Below, piece after piece: positions 1 through 7,914 of a stretch of DNA of 64,000 bases; positions within the stretch are counted from its first letter, which is position 1; each line of letters starts with the position of its first letter. The notes beneath the pieces are model-generated. The model was given only the letters and a program-made list of their open reading frames with translations. It searched no databases and had not been told where the DNA came from. A program made the translations under genes and the position numbers. Location of the stretch: assembly GCF_000685215.1 (NCBI RefSeq), contig NZ_ARYJ01000002.1:186001-250000 (forward strand). The letters are read 5' to 3'. Source of the DNA: Hyphomonas jannaschiana VP2. GTDB lineage: Bacteria; Pseudomonadota; Alphaproteobacteria; Caulobacterales; Hyphomonadaceae.

Positions 1-668
1 GAGTCGCCATGAACGATGATGCCGTCCGCCGGAACCTTTTCGCCAGGCTTGATCAGCAGCTGTTCGCCGCCGCGCAGTGTCGACACGGATACGTCCCTGA
101 CAGAGCCGTCGTCGGCGAGGAGGTGGGCTTCATCCGGCATGAGGCTGGCGAGCTTCTCGAGCGCGCGCCCGGCACCGAGAACCGATTTCATTTCGATCCA
201 GTGCCCCAGCAGCATGACAGCGATCAGCGTGGCAAGTTCCCAGAAAAAGGTCTCGTCGCTGCCGATCGCGACCATGCCGACTGAATAGGCATAAGCGGTG
301 GTGATCGCGACCGAAATCAGGGTCATCATTCCGATCCCGCGCCCGGTTATTTCCTGCCAGAATCCTTTCAGGAAGGGCCAGCCGCCGATGAAGAAGACAA
401 GGCTTGAGAGCGCGGCGAGAAGGATCCGGTCACCGGAAAAGCGTAAACTGTCCTGAAGACCGAGCCAGGTCTGTATCATCGGAGCCAGAGCCAGTATCGG
501 CACGGTCAGGATCAGGACGATCCAGAACCTGCGGCGGTAATCGGCGATCATGCCCTCGTGATTGTGACCCTCATGGGCATGCCCTGCGCCATTGTGAGCG
601 TGATGGCTGTGAGGATTAGCCGTTTCGGGAGAGGCGGCTGCCTGATGCGTGTGGGTCGAGTGGTCCAT
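1..668 (-). CDS. Copper-exporting P-type ATPase (CopB type), N-terminal part, runs off the window
   Basis: About 222 N-terminal residues can be read leftward from an ATG at 668; the gene continues past position 1. The first 40 residues are rich in His (HSHHAHN, HAHEGHNHEG), as in CopB-type Cu/Ag ATPases. Four hydrophobic segments follow (about residues 45-65, 80-100, 115-135 and 145-165). Then comes the actuator-domain start with the motif KPGEKVPADGIIVHGD, typical of heavy-metal P1B ATPases. The TGE, CPx and DKTGT motifs would lie outside the window, so metal specificity is inferred from the His-rich tail and the copper genes nearby. The expected role is pumping copper from the cytoplasm across the inner membrane. 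Confidence 0.88.
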   Translation of the reverse strand, partial: MDHSTHTHQAAASPETANPHSHHAHNGAGHAHEGHNHEGMIADYRRRFWIVLILTVPILALAPMIQTWLGLQDSLRFSGDRILLAALSSLVFFIGGWPFLKGFWQEITGRGIGMMTLISVAITTAYAYSVGMVAIGSDETFFWELATLIAVMLLGHWIEMKSVLGAGRALEKLASLMPDEAHLLADDGSVRDVSVSTLRGGEQLLIKPGEKVPADGIIVHGD

Positions 669-933
669 GATTCTGACTATTTTTCCGTAATGGGACAGGG
701 TCGGCAGGCGCGGGTTGCAATCCTGCATCCTGGCTTGGTGCGTGTGGACATCTCAGGATCAATGATCATGGTCTTCCTTCGCTGCATGCGCTTTGTTTCC
801 CCGTGCAGGGCGGTTGCCGGATTGCTTTTCAGAAATACGTGTCGGCGATGCTGACCCCTCAAAAGCCGATTGCCCGGACTTGTGGGCGGTTGCCAGCACC
901 GGGAGGCGCATGATCGGTCCAGGCGCCGAGGCC

Positions 934-1518
934 CTACCTGTGCACCTTGCTGCCGGATCCCTGACAGGCGCACTGGAAGTATCCGTGTTCGAGGCAGGTA
1001 TGGCAGGTCTGTTCAAGGCGTTCGCGCATAGCCCGGCGGGCCCGGTGCAGCTTCACCCGAAGGGCGGCTTCGCTGAGGCCGAGGTCTTCAGCGATGGCGG
1101 ATCTTTCTTCTCCGATGAGATCTGCCCGCCAGATTAGGTCTGCATAGCCGGGACTGAGCGTCGGAAGCATCTTATAGAGACAGGCACAGATCACGAAGTC
1201 CAGTTCCTCTTCGCCGAAGAGAAGCTCCGCATTGGCAGCATAGCTGGCCAGCAAATCGCTGGTACGTTTCCTGTCACGGAAATGGTCCGCGATTGTCGAG
1301 CGCAGAACCTGAGAGAGCCAGCCGCGCAAGCGGTCTTCATCCTTCAGGTCGGAAAAGCGCGTCAGGGCTTTCACGTAGAAGTCCTGCAACACGTCCCTGG
1401 CATCCGCGTCATTGCCGATCTTCCGTTTCAGGAAGCGGTAAAGGTCCTGGTGCGACTCGGTCAGAGCGGCTTCAACGGCCCGCCTGCGCTGCCTTGATGG
1501 CGCCTTGTCAGATGTCAT
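934..1518 (-). CDS. ECF sigma factor with cysteine-rich tail, CorE-like
   Basis: A 194-residue sigma-70 family protein with region 2 (ESHQDLYRFLKRK, DARDVLQDFYVKAL, WLSQVLRSTIADHFR) and region 4 (LSPGYADLIWRADL, LSEAALRVKLHRARRAMRERL). It has a CxC (CAC, residues 111-113) in the linker between the two regions, and a C-terminal tail with Cys at about 172, 175, 183 and 185 (CHTC, CAC). A linker CxC plus a Cys-rich tail is the layout known for copper-dependent CorE sigma factors of Myxococcus, which need no anti-sigma factor. None is encoded beside this gene. The start at 1518 is preferred to the in-frame ATG at 1569 because AAAGGA lies just upstream. It sits between a copper ATPase gene and a divergent cfa gene, both plausible targets. 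Metal response is inferred. Confidence 0.85.
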   Translation of the reverse strand: MTSDKAPSRQRRRAVEAALTESHQDLYRFLKRKIGNDADARDVLQDFYVKALTRFSDLKDEDRLRGWLSQVLRSTIADHFRDRKRTSDLLASYAANAELLFGEEELDFVICACLYKMLPTLSPGYADLIWRADLIGEERSAIAEDLGLSEAALRVKLHRARRAMRERLEQTCHTCLEHGYFQCACQGSGSKVHR

Positions 1519-1704
1519 CCCTTGGTTCCTTTCGCGGGATCGGCGGGCAGTCTGCATATTCATACGCATCCGGCCGGCATGCCCCTTATCGGGCGTCCGT
1601 GGCGCCCGCCCGACTGTAACGGTTGAGGGAGCGGGGCGTCTTCTCCGTATCAGTCAATAAGTTCCGCCTGGCGACCGGCAGGTGGACTCCAACGGAGATC
1701 TGGC

Positions 1705-2976
1705 ATGGCACTCATAGGCGCGATCGCAAGAAACAGGCTGGAACGGGCGATCCGCAAGGGATGCATCGAGGTCAGGTTTCCGGATGGAAAAACAGCGAGA
1801 TACGGATCCTATCGCGTCCGGCCGGTCCGGATCGCTATCGCCTCGAATGCCTGGCTTCGGCGGATCCTTCTGGATCCGGAACTGCAGGTCGGCGAGGCTT
1901 ACATGGCAGGCGGCCTGACCATTGAATTCGGCGACCTTTACGACCTGCTGGATCTCTTCTGGGTGAACTTCCTGGCAGACGGACTTCCGGCAGCACGGTT
2001 GCCGGCGCTGTTCAGGAAGAGCGCCCGATTGATTGCGCAATTCAATCCGCAAGAGCGATCCGCGCGCAATGTAGCTCATCACTATGACATCGGGAATGAT
2101 CTCTATCGCCTCTTCCTGGATGAGGACATGCAATATTCCTGCGCCTATTTCCCGGATGCTGAGGTCACGCTGGAGCAGGCCCAGGAACTCAAGAAAGAAC
2201 ATATCGCCCGCAAGCTTTGCCTCAGACCTGGCGACCGGGTGCTGGACATCGGTTGCGGCTGGGGCGGCCTGGCCCTGCATCTTTGCCGGTCGGAGGACGT
2301 TCGCGTGGAAGGCGTGACGCTTTCCTGCGAGCAATACGAGTTAGCTCGCAAGCGTGCAGCGGATCAAGGGCTCGGCGACCAGGCCACGTTCCGGATCGAG
2401 GATTACCGGTCTCTTACGGATGAGTATGACAGGATCGTCTCGGTGGGAATGTTCGAGCATGTCGGAGTGCCCCACTATCAGGAATATTTCAGACAGATTG
2501 CAGCGCGCCTGAGCCCGGACGGGGTTGCCCTTGTCCATACGATCGGCCGAGCGGGCAGGCCGGGTGCAACCAATCCCTGGATCGCAAGGCACATCTTTCC
2601 GGGCGGTTACATTCCGGCCCTGTCGGAGATCCTGCCGGCAATCGAGCAAGCGGGTCTGACGGTGCTCGACATCGAAGTCCTCCGCCTTCACTATGCCGAA
2701 ACGCTGAAAGCCTGGCGGGCGCGCTTTCTGGCGCGCGCTGCTGAGGCCGAAGCCTTGCACGATGCGCGCTTTGTACGGATGTGGGAATTCTACCTGGTAT
2801 GCAGCGAGCTTTCATTCCGGCACGGTGTCCACAATGTGTTTCAGCTCCAGCTCGGCAAGCGACAGGAGTCGGTTCCGCTGACGCGGGATTACCTGTATCA
2901 GCCAGATCCGATACCTGTTTCAAAGCGAACGAAATCCTGCCTGAATGAGGAAAGGCGCCACCAGAATGTCCGATGA
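1705..2976 (+). CDS. cfa: Cyclopropane-fatty-acyl-phospholipid synthase
   Basis: A 423-residue protein that transfers the methylene group of S-adenosylmethionine to cis double bonds of membrane phospholipid chains. It has the family signature NVAHHYDIGNDLYRLFLD (residues 122-139), the QYSCAYF motif that follows it, and the SAM-binding loop VLDIGCGWGG (179-188). An N-terminal lipid-binding region precedes the Rossmann methyltransferase domain, and total length is normal for the family. The gene diverges from the ECF sigma gene (186 bp apart), and its stop overlaps the start of the next gene, so the two are probably co-transcribed. In Rhodobacter a cfa gene is driven by an ECF sigma factor; the same is plausible here. 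Confidence 0.93.
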   Translation: MALIGAIARNRLERAIRKGCIEVRFPDGKTARYGSYRVRPVRIAIASNAWLRRILLDPELQVGEAYMAGGLTIEFGDLYDLLDLFWVNFLADGLPAARLPALFRKSARLIAQFNPQERSARNVAHHYDIGNDLYRLFLDEDMQYSCAYFPDAEVTLEQAQELKKEHIARKLCLRPGDRVLDIGCGWGGLALHLCRSEDVRVEGVTLSCEQYELARKRAADQGLGDQATFRIEDYRSLTDEYDRIVSVGMFEHVGVPHYQEYFRQIAARLSPDGVALVHTIGRAGRPGATNPWIARHIFPGGYIPALSEILPAIEQAGLTVLDIEVLRLHYAETLKAWRARFLARAAEAEALHDARFVRMWEFYLVCSELSFRHGVHNVFQLQLGKRQESVPLTRDYLYQPDPIPVSKRTKSCLNEERRHQNVR

Positions 2977-3748
2977 CGAACAGGACGCCAGGGGCGTGTC
3001 AAAAAAAGCCTACAAGCATGATCTCCGGGCGTTGCAAGTAGAGCTGGTCAAGATCCAGAGGCGGGCGATCCGGCACGGGCATCGTATCCTCATTCTTTTC
3101 GAAGGGCGCGATGCAGCCGGCAAGGATGGCGTCATCAAGCGGATTTCAGAGCATCTCAGCCCGCGGGATACGCGGGTTGTTGCCCTTGGCAAGCCCTCCG
3201 ACCGGGACACGAGGAGCTGGTATTTCCAACGCTATGTGCCGCATCTGCCGGCCGATGGAGAGATCGCCTTGTTCAACCGCTCCTGGTACAACAGAGCGGG
3301 TGTGGAACGCGTGATGAAATTCGCGCGGAAGGCCGAGGTGGCTGCGTTTCTGGAGACGGTCGGCGCGTTCGAGCAGATGCTCGTCCATGACGGGATGCAA
3401 ATCCTCAAATACTATCTCGACATAAGCCGGACCGAGCAGGAGACCCGGCTGGAAGACCGCGACCGGGACCCGCTCAAACAATGGAAGAAGAGTCCGATCG
3501 ACGCGGTGGCCCTGCAAAAATGGGATGAATATACGAACGCGCGCGACGAGATGTTCCTGAAGACGGATTTCGAGCATGCGCCATGGTATGTGGTCCGTAC
3601 AGATGACAAGCGTGCAGCAAGGCTGAACGTCCTCGGACATATTATCCGGTCCATCGACTGTCCGGAGACGGACAAGACAGTCGCTGCGGTCGACCCGGCC
3701 GTCGTGATCGATAATCCGGGACAGAGGCTCGACCGGCTGGCCCGGTAG
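2966..3748 (+). CDS. ppk2: Polyphosphate kinase 2 (PPK2 family)
   Basis: A 260-residue single-domain PPK2, which uses polyphosphate to phosphorylate nucleoside diphosphates or the reverse. The Walker A-like loop GRDAAGKDG is at 47-55. The Walker B and lid region EIALFNRSWYNR runs from 99 to 110 and continues into AGVERVM. The basic segment KQWKKSPID further on is also typical. Length and motifs fit the one-domain class I type. The start at 2966 is chosen because AGGAAAGG lies about 10 bases upstream; an in-frame ATG at 2945 has no such site. It overlaps the cfa stop by 11 bases, which suggests translational coupling in a stress operon. Confidence 0.9.
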   Translation: MSDDEQDARGVSKKAYKHDLRALQVELVKIQRRAIRHGHRILILFEGRDAAGKDGVIKRISEHLSPRDTRVVALGKPSDRDTRSWYFQRYVPHLPADGEIALFNRSWYNRAGVERVMKFARKAEVAAFLETVGAFEQMLVHDGMQILKYYLDISRTEQETRLEDRDRDPLKQWKKSPIDAVALQKWDEYTNARDEMFLKTDFEHAPWYVVRTDDKRAARLNVLGHIIRSIDCPETDKTVAAVDPAVVIDNPGQRLDRLAR

Positions 3749-3763
3749 TGCACCGCAAACGGA

Positions 3764-4075
3764 TCAGGTCAGGATACTTCTTGCGATCAGAATGACGAGG
3801 CCCGCCAGTATGAGCCAGCTCGTCCAGTAGATCCCGTCCATCCACAAGGGGCGCGGAGAGCTCCTGCGAGTGATTCTCGCCAGCGCGATGACGGTCGCGG
3901 TCAGGGCGAGCAGGACGACCAGGAGCGCGATGTCCCTGAGATAGCTGGCGACACCCATGCCGAGTCCGAATGCGGCGACTGTGGACAATATCCCGAAGAA
4001 GGGCGGGGGAGGCCCCTTGCGGCCTTCCGGTGTATTCCGCGCAGGGGCGGGCGTGCGATCCGGACGTTCGTTCAT
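3764..4075 (-). CDS. Small membrane protein, function unknown
   Basis: A protein of about 103 residues. A hydrophilic Pro-rich N-terminus (about 25 residues) precedes three hydrophobic stretches (roughly 27-47, 50-67 and 80-100). The start at 4075 has GAGGG five bases upstream; an ATG at 4087 is also in frame. It converges on ppk2 with 15 bases between the stops. No family is recognised. Strong hydrophobicity and a good ribosome-binding site support a real gene. Confidence 0.6.
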   Translation of the reverse strand: MNERPDRTPAPARNTPEGRKGPPPPFFGILSTVAAFGLGMGVASYLRDIALLVVLLALTATVIALARITRRSSPRPLWMDGIYWTSWLILAGLVILIARSILT

Positions 4076-4436
4076 CTGTTCCCTCATTGCTCGATGACCC
4101 TTTCGGCAAGGCCAGGCCTGGTCGCCCCGGTACGTGCCAGGTCAACAGACGGGAATGATGCCGAGACGTTACACGCCTGCATGAAATTCACCGGCTTGGA
4201 GTTTCTATTGAGGGCGCGCGCGGTCAGGGCCGTATCAGCAGGCAACGCCAGACATTCACCTGGAAGCCGGGGGTGTGCATGGAAAACACAGCCAGCCTGC
4301 CATCCTCGCATGTTCCGATTGAGGCGGTTGCGCGCCCGGGTCCGGGAACACACAGGCGGCAGTTTCATGCTGCAGGAACCTCATCCCTGTTTCGGCAAGG
4401 AGGACGCATGAACCGCTATCACTCAAGGACGAGAGG
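4076..4436. other. Intergenic stretch without a supported gene
   Basis: About 360 bases between a leftward small membrane gene and the rightward AlbA_2 gene. Open frames exist on both strands, but their Arg/Pro/Cys-rich products look like shadows. The last 25 bases carry the GAGAGG site of the next gene. Both flanking promoters must lie here; no clear operator was seen. Confidence 0.5.
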
Positions 4437-5234
4437 ATGAGCCAGAAAGCCCGGCAAATCCGTCACCTGGTGATCTATGCCGCCCTTGGCGGGATCATCG
4501 GTGTTCTGGTCCTGCATCCGGTAAACTCGCTCGTGGTCTGGATGGAGTATGCTTCCCTGTTTTCAGGCAGGTATTCCGGGTTCGGCCAGTTCGCCTGGGA
4601 ACGTGTCAGCGGCGCGCCCTTGCTCCACCTCATGGCCATGAATGTCATTTTTGCTGCCCTGGGCGCAATTATGGGGCTCGTATTTTCGGTGCTGACCCTT
4701 GCGCTTTCACGGCAGGCGCGCACGACCGAAGCCTTGCTGGAAGACCTTCAGATGGCTCTGCCCGGTGTGATTGCCGGAGGCGAGAACGAACGGACGGAAT
4801 TCAAGTCGACCTTGCGCTGGGATATCCGGGAATCGCGAACGAACAGAAGCCTCGAGCAGGTGATCGCCAAAACCATTGCGGGCTTCATGAATCATGAAGG
4901 CGGACGTTTGCTCATAGGTGTTGCGGATGACGGCGAACTTCTCGGGATTGATCCGGATCTGAATACACTTCGGAACCCTACGGCGGATGAATTCGAACGT
5001 GCCCTGATCGGGATCGTCAGGACCTATCTCGGCAGCGCTGTCTGTCCACTCGTGCGCAGCAGGTTTCTGACGATCGACGGAAAGACGATCTGCTGGGTTC
5101 TGGTTGAGCGTTCGGACACGCCGGTCTTCCTGCTTCTGTCGGATACATCGAAATATTTCGTCCGTCTGGGTAATTCAACGCGGGAGCTCAATGCAGCCGA
5201 GGCGCACGATCACATTTTACGGCGCAGACATTAA
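4437..5234 (+). CDS. Membrane-anchored AlbA_2 (Schlafen-like) domain protein
   Basis: A 265-residue protein with two N-terminal transmembrane segments (about residues 11-30 and 62-88) and a cytoplasmic AlbA_2 domain from about 115. Domain features visible are ENERTEFKSTLRWD, then VIAKTIAGFMNHEGGRLLIGVADDGELLGID, a classic AlbA_2 pattern that is longer than allowed to quote further, and a C-terminal KYFVRLGNSTREL. AlbA_2 domains bind nucleic acid or nucleotides and are often joined to DNA-binding or helicase modules; here the partner is a membrane anchor only. The role is unknown. It converges on the FAD gene, with a G/C-rich hairpin-like stretch (about 5238-5256) between the two. Confidence 0.8.
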   Translation: MSQKARQIRHLVIYAALGGIIGVLVLHPVNSLVVWMEYASLFSGRYSGFGQFAWERVSGAPLLHLMAMNVIFAALGAIMGLVFSVLTLALSRQARTTEALLEDLQMALPGVIAGGENERTEFKSTLRWDIRESRTNRSLEQVIAKTIAGFMNHEGGRLLIGVADDGELLGIDPDLNTLRNPTADEFERALIGIVRTYLGSAVCPLVRSRFLTIDGKTICWVLVERSDTPVFLLLSDTSKYFVRLGNSTRELNAAEAHDHILRRRH

Positions 5235-5359
5235 GTCAGCCCCCAGGGGGAGCTGAATGAAACCTTGTCTGCGGCGTGATTGCGACAGGGATCGCTGTAC
5301 TCGCGTCGCCGACCGCCGGGCGGTGCGTTCAATTGGCCAGCCTGCAATCTGCCGGAACG

Positions 5360-6520
5360 CTAACCCAGCCCATGCTGGCACCAGACACAAGTGCAGTTCT
5401 CGTGATCGCAGCTCGGATCGTTCAGCGCTTTGCCGAGCCGCCATCTTGCGACGGGATAGACAAGCTGTGTCAGGAGGGAGGGCCTGTAGAGCGATCCGAG
5501 TTTGCGCCCGGCGTCTGTCCTGCTGAGCCGGTTCAGGGCCCAGCGGCGCAGGCGCTCGTTTGCCAGTTCGTACAGGCAGCGATTGGAGATACCTGTTCGC
5601 AGCATGGGCCGAAGGTCGCGGCGCCAGAGCGTCCGATAAGTAGCTCCGGTGAGGATGCTTTGAGCGGCGAGTTGTCCGGAGCGAAGCGCATATCCCATGC
5701 CGAATCCGGCCAACGCGTCCTGGAATCCGGCTTGCTCGCCAATAACGGGGCGCTTGCCCTGCATCGCGGTGCGCGCAACCCTTATATTGCCGAACCCGCC
5801 AAACGGGCGGGCATTGCGCATATCAAGGCCGGTGGCTTCGGCAAAGAACGCTGCCGTTCGCGCAACATATTCAGCCTGCTGCTTGAACCCGCTAAACATG
5901 CAACTGGCGAGCGTGCCGCGACCCTGACGTATCAGGAGATAGGCGTATCCGCCGGGTGCGAGGGAATTGTTGAGCGCAATGTAGTTGCCATCCGGGCAAT
6001 CGGTTTCGAAAACATAGCCGGCAGCGATGACATCGGCGCGCCGCGGTCCGATCGCAAGCACGTCCTGGCCGCCGGCATCCGTGACCCGGTCGCCAAACCG
6101 GACATCCACACCCGCCATCAGGGCCTGTTGCAACAGTCCATGATCAAGACAGCCCGGCTCGCTTCCGCGCCGAACCAGATAGTAAAGCGGGCGGGCGCTT
6201 CGAATGGGATAGGCCGTTGCCTGGGCGTCGAATGCTACACCTTCATGAACTGCGTGGGTGCTGAAATTCCGTTCAATCCCTGTCTGCGCGAACCAGTCGA
6301 TCGCGTCCTCGCTGCGACTCCAGTTTTCGAGCCCCTGGAAGTCCCCGTGGAAGCGATGGCCGACAGAATTGTGCCACTCCCGGACGATTACCTGGCGGCC
6401 CGCCCGGGCAAGGATGATCGCGCAGGTCAGGCCGGCAATCCCGGCCCCCGCGATGATCACAGGTGGGTCTTCCACGGCCGGTCCCTTGTCTACGATACCG
6501 GATGGAGTGCGGGAGGCCAT
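5360..6520 (-). CDS. FAD-dependent oxidoreductase of the geranylgeranyl-reductase-like family
   Basis: A 386-residue flavoprotein. The N-terminal dinucleotide loop IIAGAGIAGLTCAIILARAG (about 22-41) is the Rossmann GxGxxG FAD site. A second conserved block, GFQDALAGFGMGYALRSGQ, corresponds to the GD..G.. flavin-binding motif region of this family, in altered form. The C-terminus is Cys-rich (CDHENCTCVWC). It overlaps the upstream DUF6629 gene by 31 bases, so it closes the leftward copper-associated run. The substrate cannot be read from the sequence; reduction of isoprenoid lipids is the family's known theme. Confidence 0.78.
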   Translation of the reverse strand: MASRTPSGIVDKGPAVEDPPVIIAGAGIAGLTCAIILARAGRQVIVREWHNSVGHRFHGDFQGLENWSRSEDAIDWFAQTGIERNFSTHAVHEGVAFDAQATAYPIRSARPLYYLVRRGSEPGCLDHGLLQQALMAGVDVRFGDRVTDAGGQDVLAIGPRRADVIAAGYVFETDCPDGNYIALNNSLAPGGYAYLLIRQGRGTLASCMFSGFKQQAEYVARTAAFFAEATGLDMRNARPFGGFGNIRVARTAMQGKRPVIGEQAGFQDALAGFGMGYALRSGQLAAQSILTGATYRTLWRRDLRPMLRTGISNRCLYELANERLRRWALNRLSRTDAGRKLGSLYRPSLLTQLVYPVARWRLGKALNDPSCDHENCTCVWCQHGLG

Positions 6521-7179
6521 GGCCGGGACCCATCGCCCTTGAACATCATCCAGACCAGGTAGGCCGACATGACGGCGCCGCCGAAGCAGAACACCGACAC
6601 ATAGGCGTAGGAGAAGAAGGTATACGTCGTAATCAGGACACCGAGCGCCAGCAGACCGAAGATCCGGACACCGCGGATGGACGAGATCAGAAGCGGCAGG
6701 ATGACGACGGAAATATAGACAACATAAGTGAATTCGCGCCGCCCGACAAAATCCAGAAGTTCGGTGCCTTCATAAACGATCACATGTGGCAGGAAGCGTG
6801 TGTGGAGCCAGCCATCATGTGCGAAGTAAGGCACATATTGCAATGCTCCGAGCATTGCGCCGACAATGACGAAGATGAGGAACAAGGGCTTCCGGCGCGG
6901 CGGCTCCAGTGTGAACGTCGACACGGGAATCCAGACAGGCCAGGCGAGCCAGGAAAAGAACATGTAGACGAGTGAGGCGTTCAGGATAAGGTCCGTGTTC
7001 TGGCCAGCGCCGGCAACCCAGACTACCCCTTCAGCCAATTGCTGAATACCAAAGAGGAGCGGCAAGGTTGCAAGCGGAAGATAATGGCGGTCCGTGCGCC
7101 ACGCCTGACGCATACTGACCATGCCTGCGGGAATCAGGCCGGCTGCGGCGACGAAACTGACTTCTGGTGACAGGCACAT
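6490..7179 (-). CDS. DUF6629-like integral membrane protein
   Basis: A 229-residue polytopic protein with about seven hydrophobic segments. Its N-terminal pattern MCLSPEVSFVAAAGLIPAG and the motif LLFGIQQLAEGVVWV resemble the DUF6629 family of bacterial membrane proteins, whose function is not known. GGAAGAG lies upstream of the start. The 3-prime end overlaps the FAD oxidoreductase gene, so the two proteins probably act together, perhaps with this one as a membrane partner. Confidence 0.72.
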   Translation of the reverse strand: MCLSPEVSFVAAAGLIPAGMVSMRQAWRTDRHYLPLATLPLLFGIQQLAEGVVWVAGAGQNTDLILNASLVYMFFSWLAWPVWIPVSTFTLEPPRRKPLFLIFVIVGAMLGALQYVPYFAHDGWLHTRFLPHVIVYEGTELLDFVGRREFTYVVYISVVILPLLISSIRGVRIFGLLALGVLITTYTFFSYAYVSVFCFGGAVMSAYLVWMMFKGDGSRPWPPALHPVS

Positions 7180-7455
7180 ATCTAACTCTTCCTTACAACT
7201 CTTCGCGAACTGCGATCCACATCGTCATTGACAAAAGCCGTTACTCGAATTTCGACTGTATCTGCCATCAGCGCCTACGGCGATTGCTGTACGCCTGGGG
7301 AGTGAACGGGTACTGGATCGTCCTCACGACAACGAGGCATCCTGAAACCTGTGCAAGCCTGGTACGATCCGGGGGCAATTGCGGCCCCAGACGGAAAGAC
7401 CGGGCTGCGACCATTTTTTCCTTATCCGTGGTCAGGGCGGATGAAATCCCGGATA

Positions 7456-7884
7456 TCATCTGGCGCCATCCTTGCCCTGATGGCTCATGAACAGGAACAG
7501 GTAGGCGGCCGAGCAACTGATCAGTAGAAAGCCGTTCAAGGCCTCTACGCCGGCTACCAGCCGAAGGTGACCGGTTGGGACGATGTCGCCAAGACCGAGT
7601 GAGGTATAGCTGACGAGTGAAAAATAGAACACATCCATCGCGCGCAAGGGCTTGAGTTCGGCAAAGCTGCCAAGGTGCAGCGCCAGTCCAGCCCCATAGG
7701 TGGCCGCATAAAGTGCAACGACTGAAAGATGTGCAATTCCCGAGATACAGAGCACGAGCACGAGCCTGCCGCCAGGAAAAAGCGTTATGCGGTCAGCATG
7801 CCGGATGGAGCGGGACATGATCCAGTAGTGAAGGGCGCCGGACAGGATAAATGTTGCGGCCGTAAGAAAGATGGCCAACATCAT
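7456..7884 (-). CDS. Two-transmembrane ion channel protein
   Basis: A 142-residue protein with hydrophobic segments at about 1-22, 40-68 and 110-135, and a pore loop with SYTSLGLGDIVPTG at about 92-105. The selectivity-filter position reads TSLGLGD instead of the potassium-channel TVGYGD. That places it in the broad ion-channel (Ion_trans_2) group with uncertain selectivity. There is no cytoplasmic regulatory domain. It lies 30 bases downstream of the APC permease and is probably co-transcribed with it. Confidence 0.78.
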   Translation of the reverse strand: MMLAIFLTAATFILSGALHYWIMSRSIRHADRITLFPGGRLVLVLCISGIAHLSVVALYAATYGAGLALHLGSFAELKPLRAMDVFYFSLVSYTSLGLGDIVPTGHLRLVAGVEALNGFLLISCSAAYLFLFMSHQGKDGAR

Positions 7885-7914
7885 GGGGAGAATACATCAA
7901 AAAGGCAGGCTGGC

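Noticed and set aside
4094-4411. Open frame of 105 codons on the plus strand
   Set aside because: Arg/Ala/Cys-rich product with no motif, overlapped by a similar frame on the other strand; looks like a GC-rich shadow.
5238-5256. G/C-rich hairpin between convergent AlbA_2 and FAD genes as a terminator
   Set aside because: The stem has a bulge and a very small loop, and no T-run follows on either strand.
5276-6562. 428-codon plus-strand frame
   Set aside because: Lies antisense to the FAD oxidoreductase, which has a clear dinucleotide-binding loop; the plus product has no motif.
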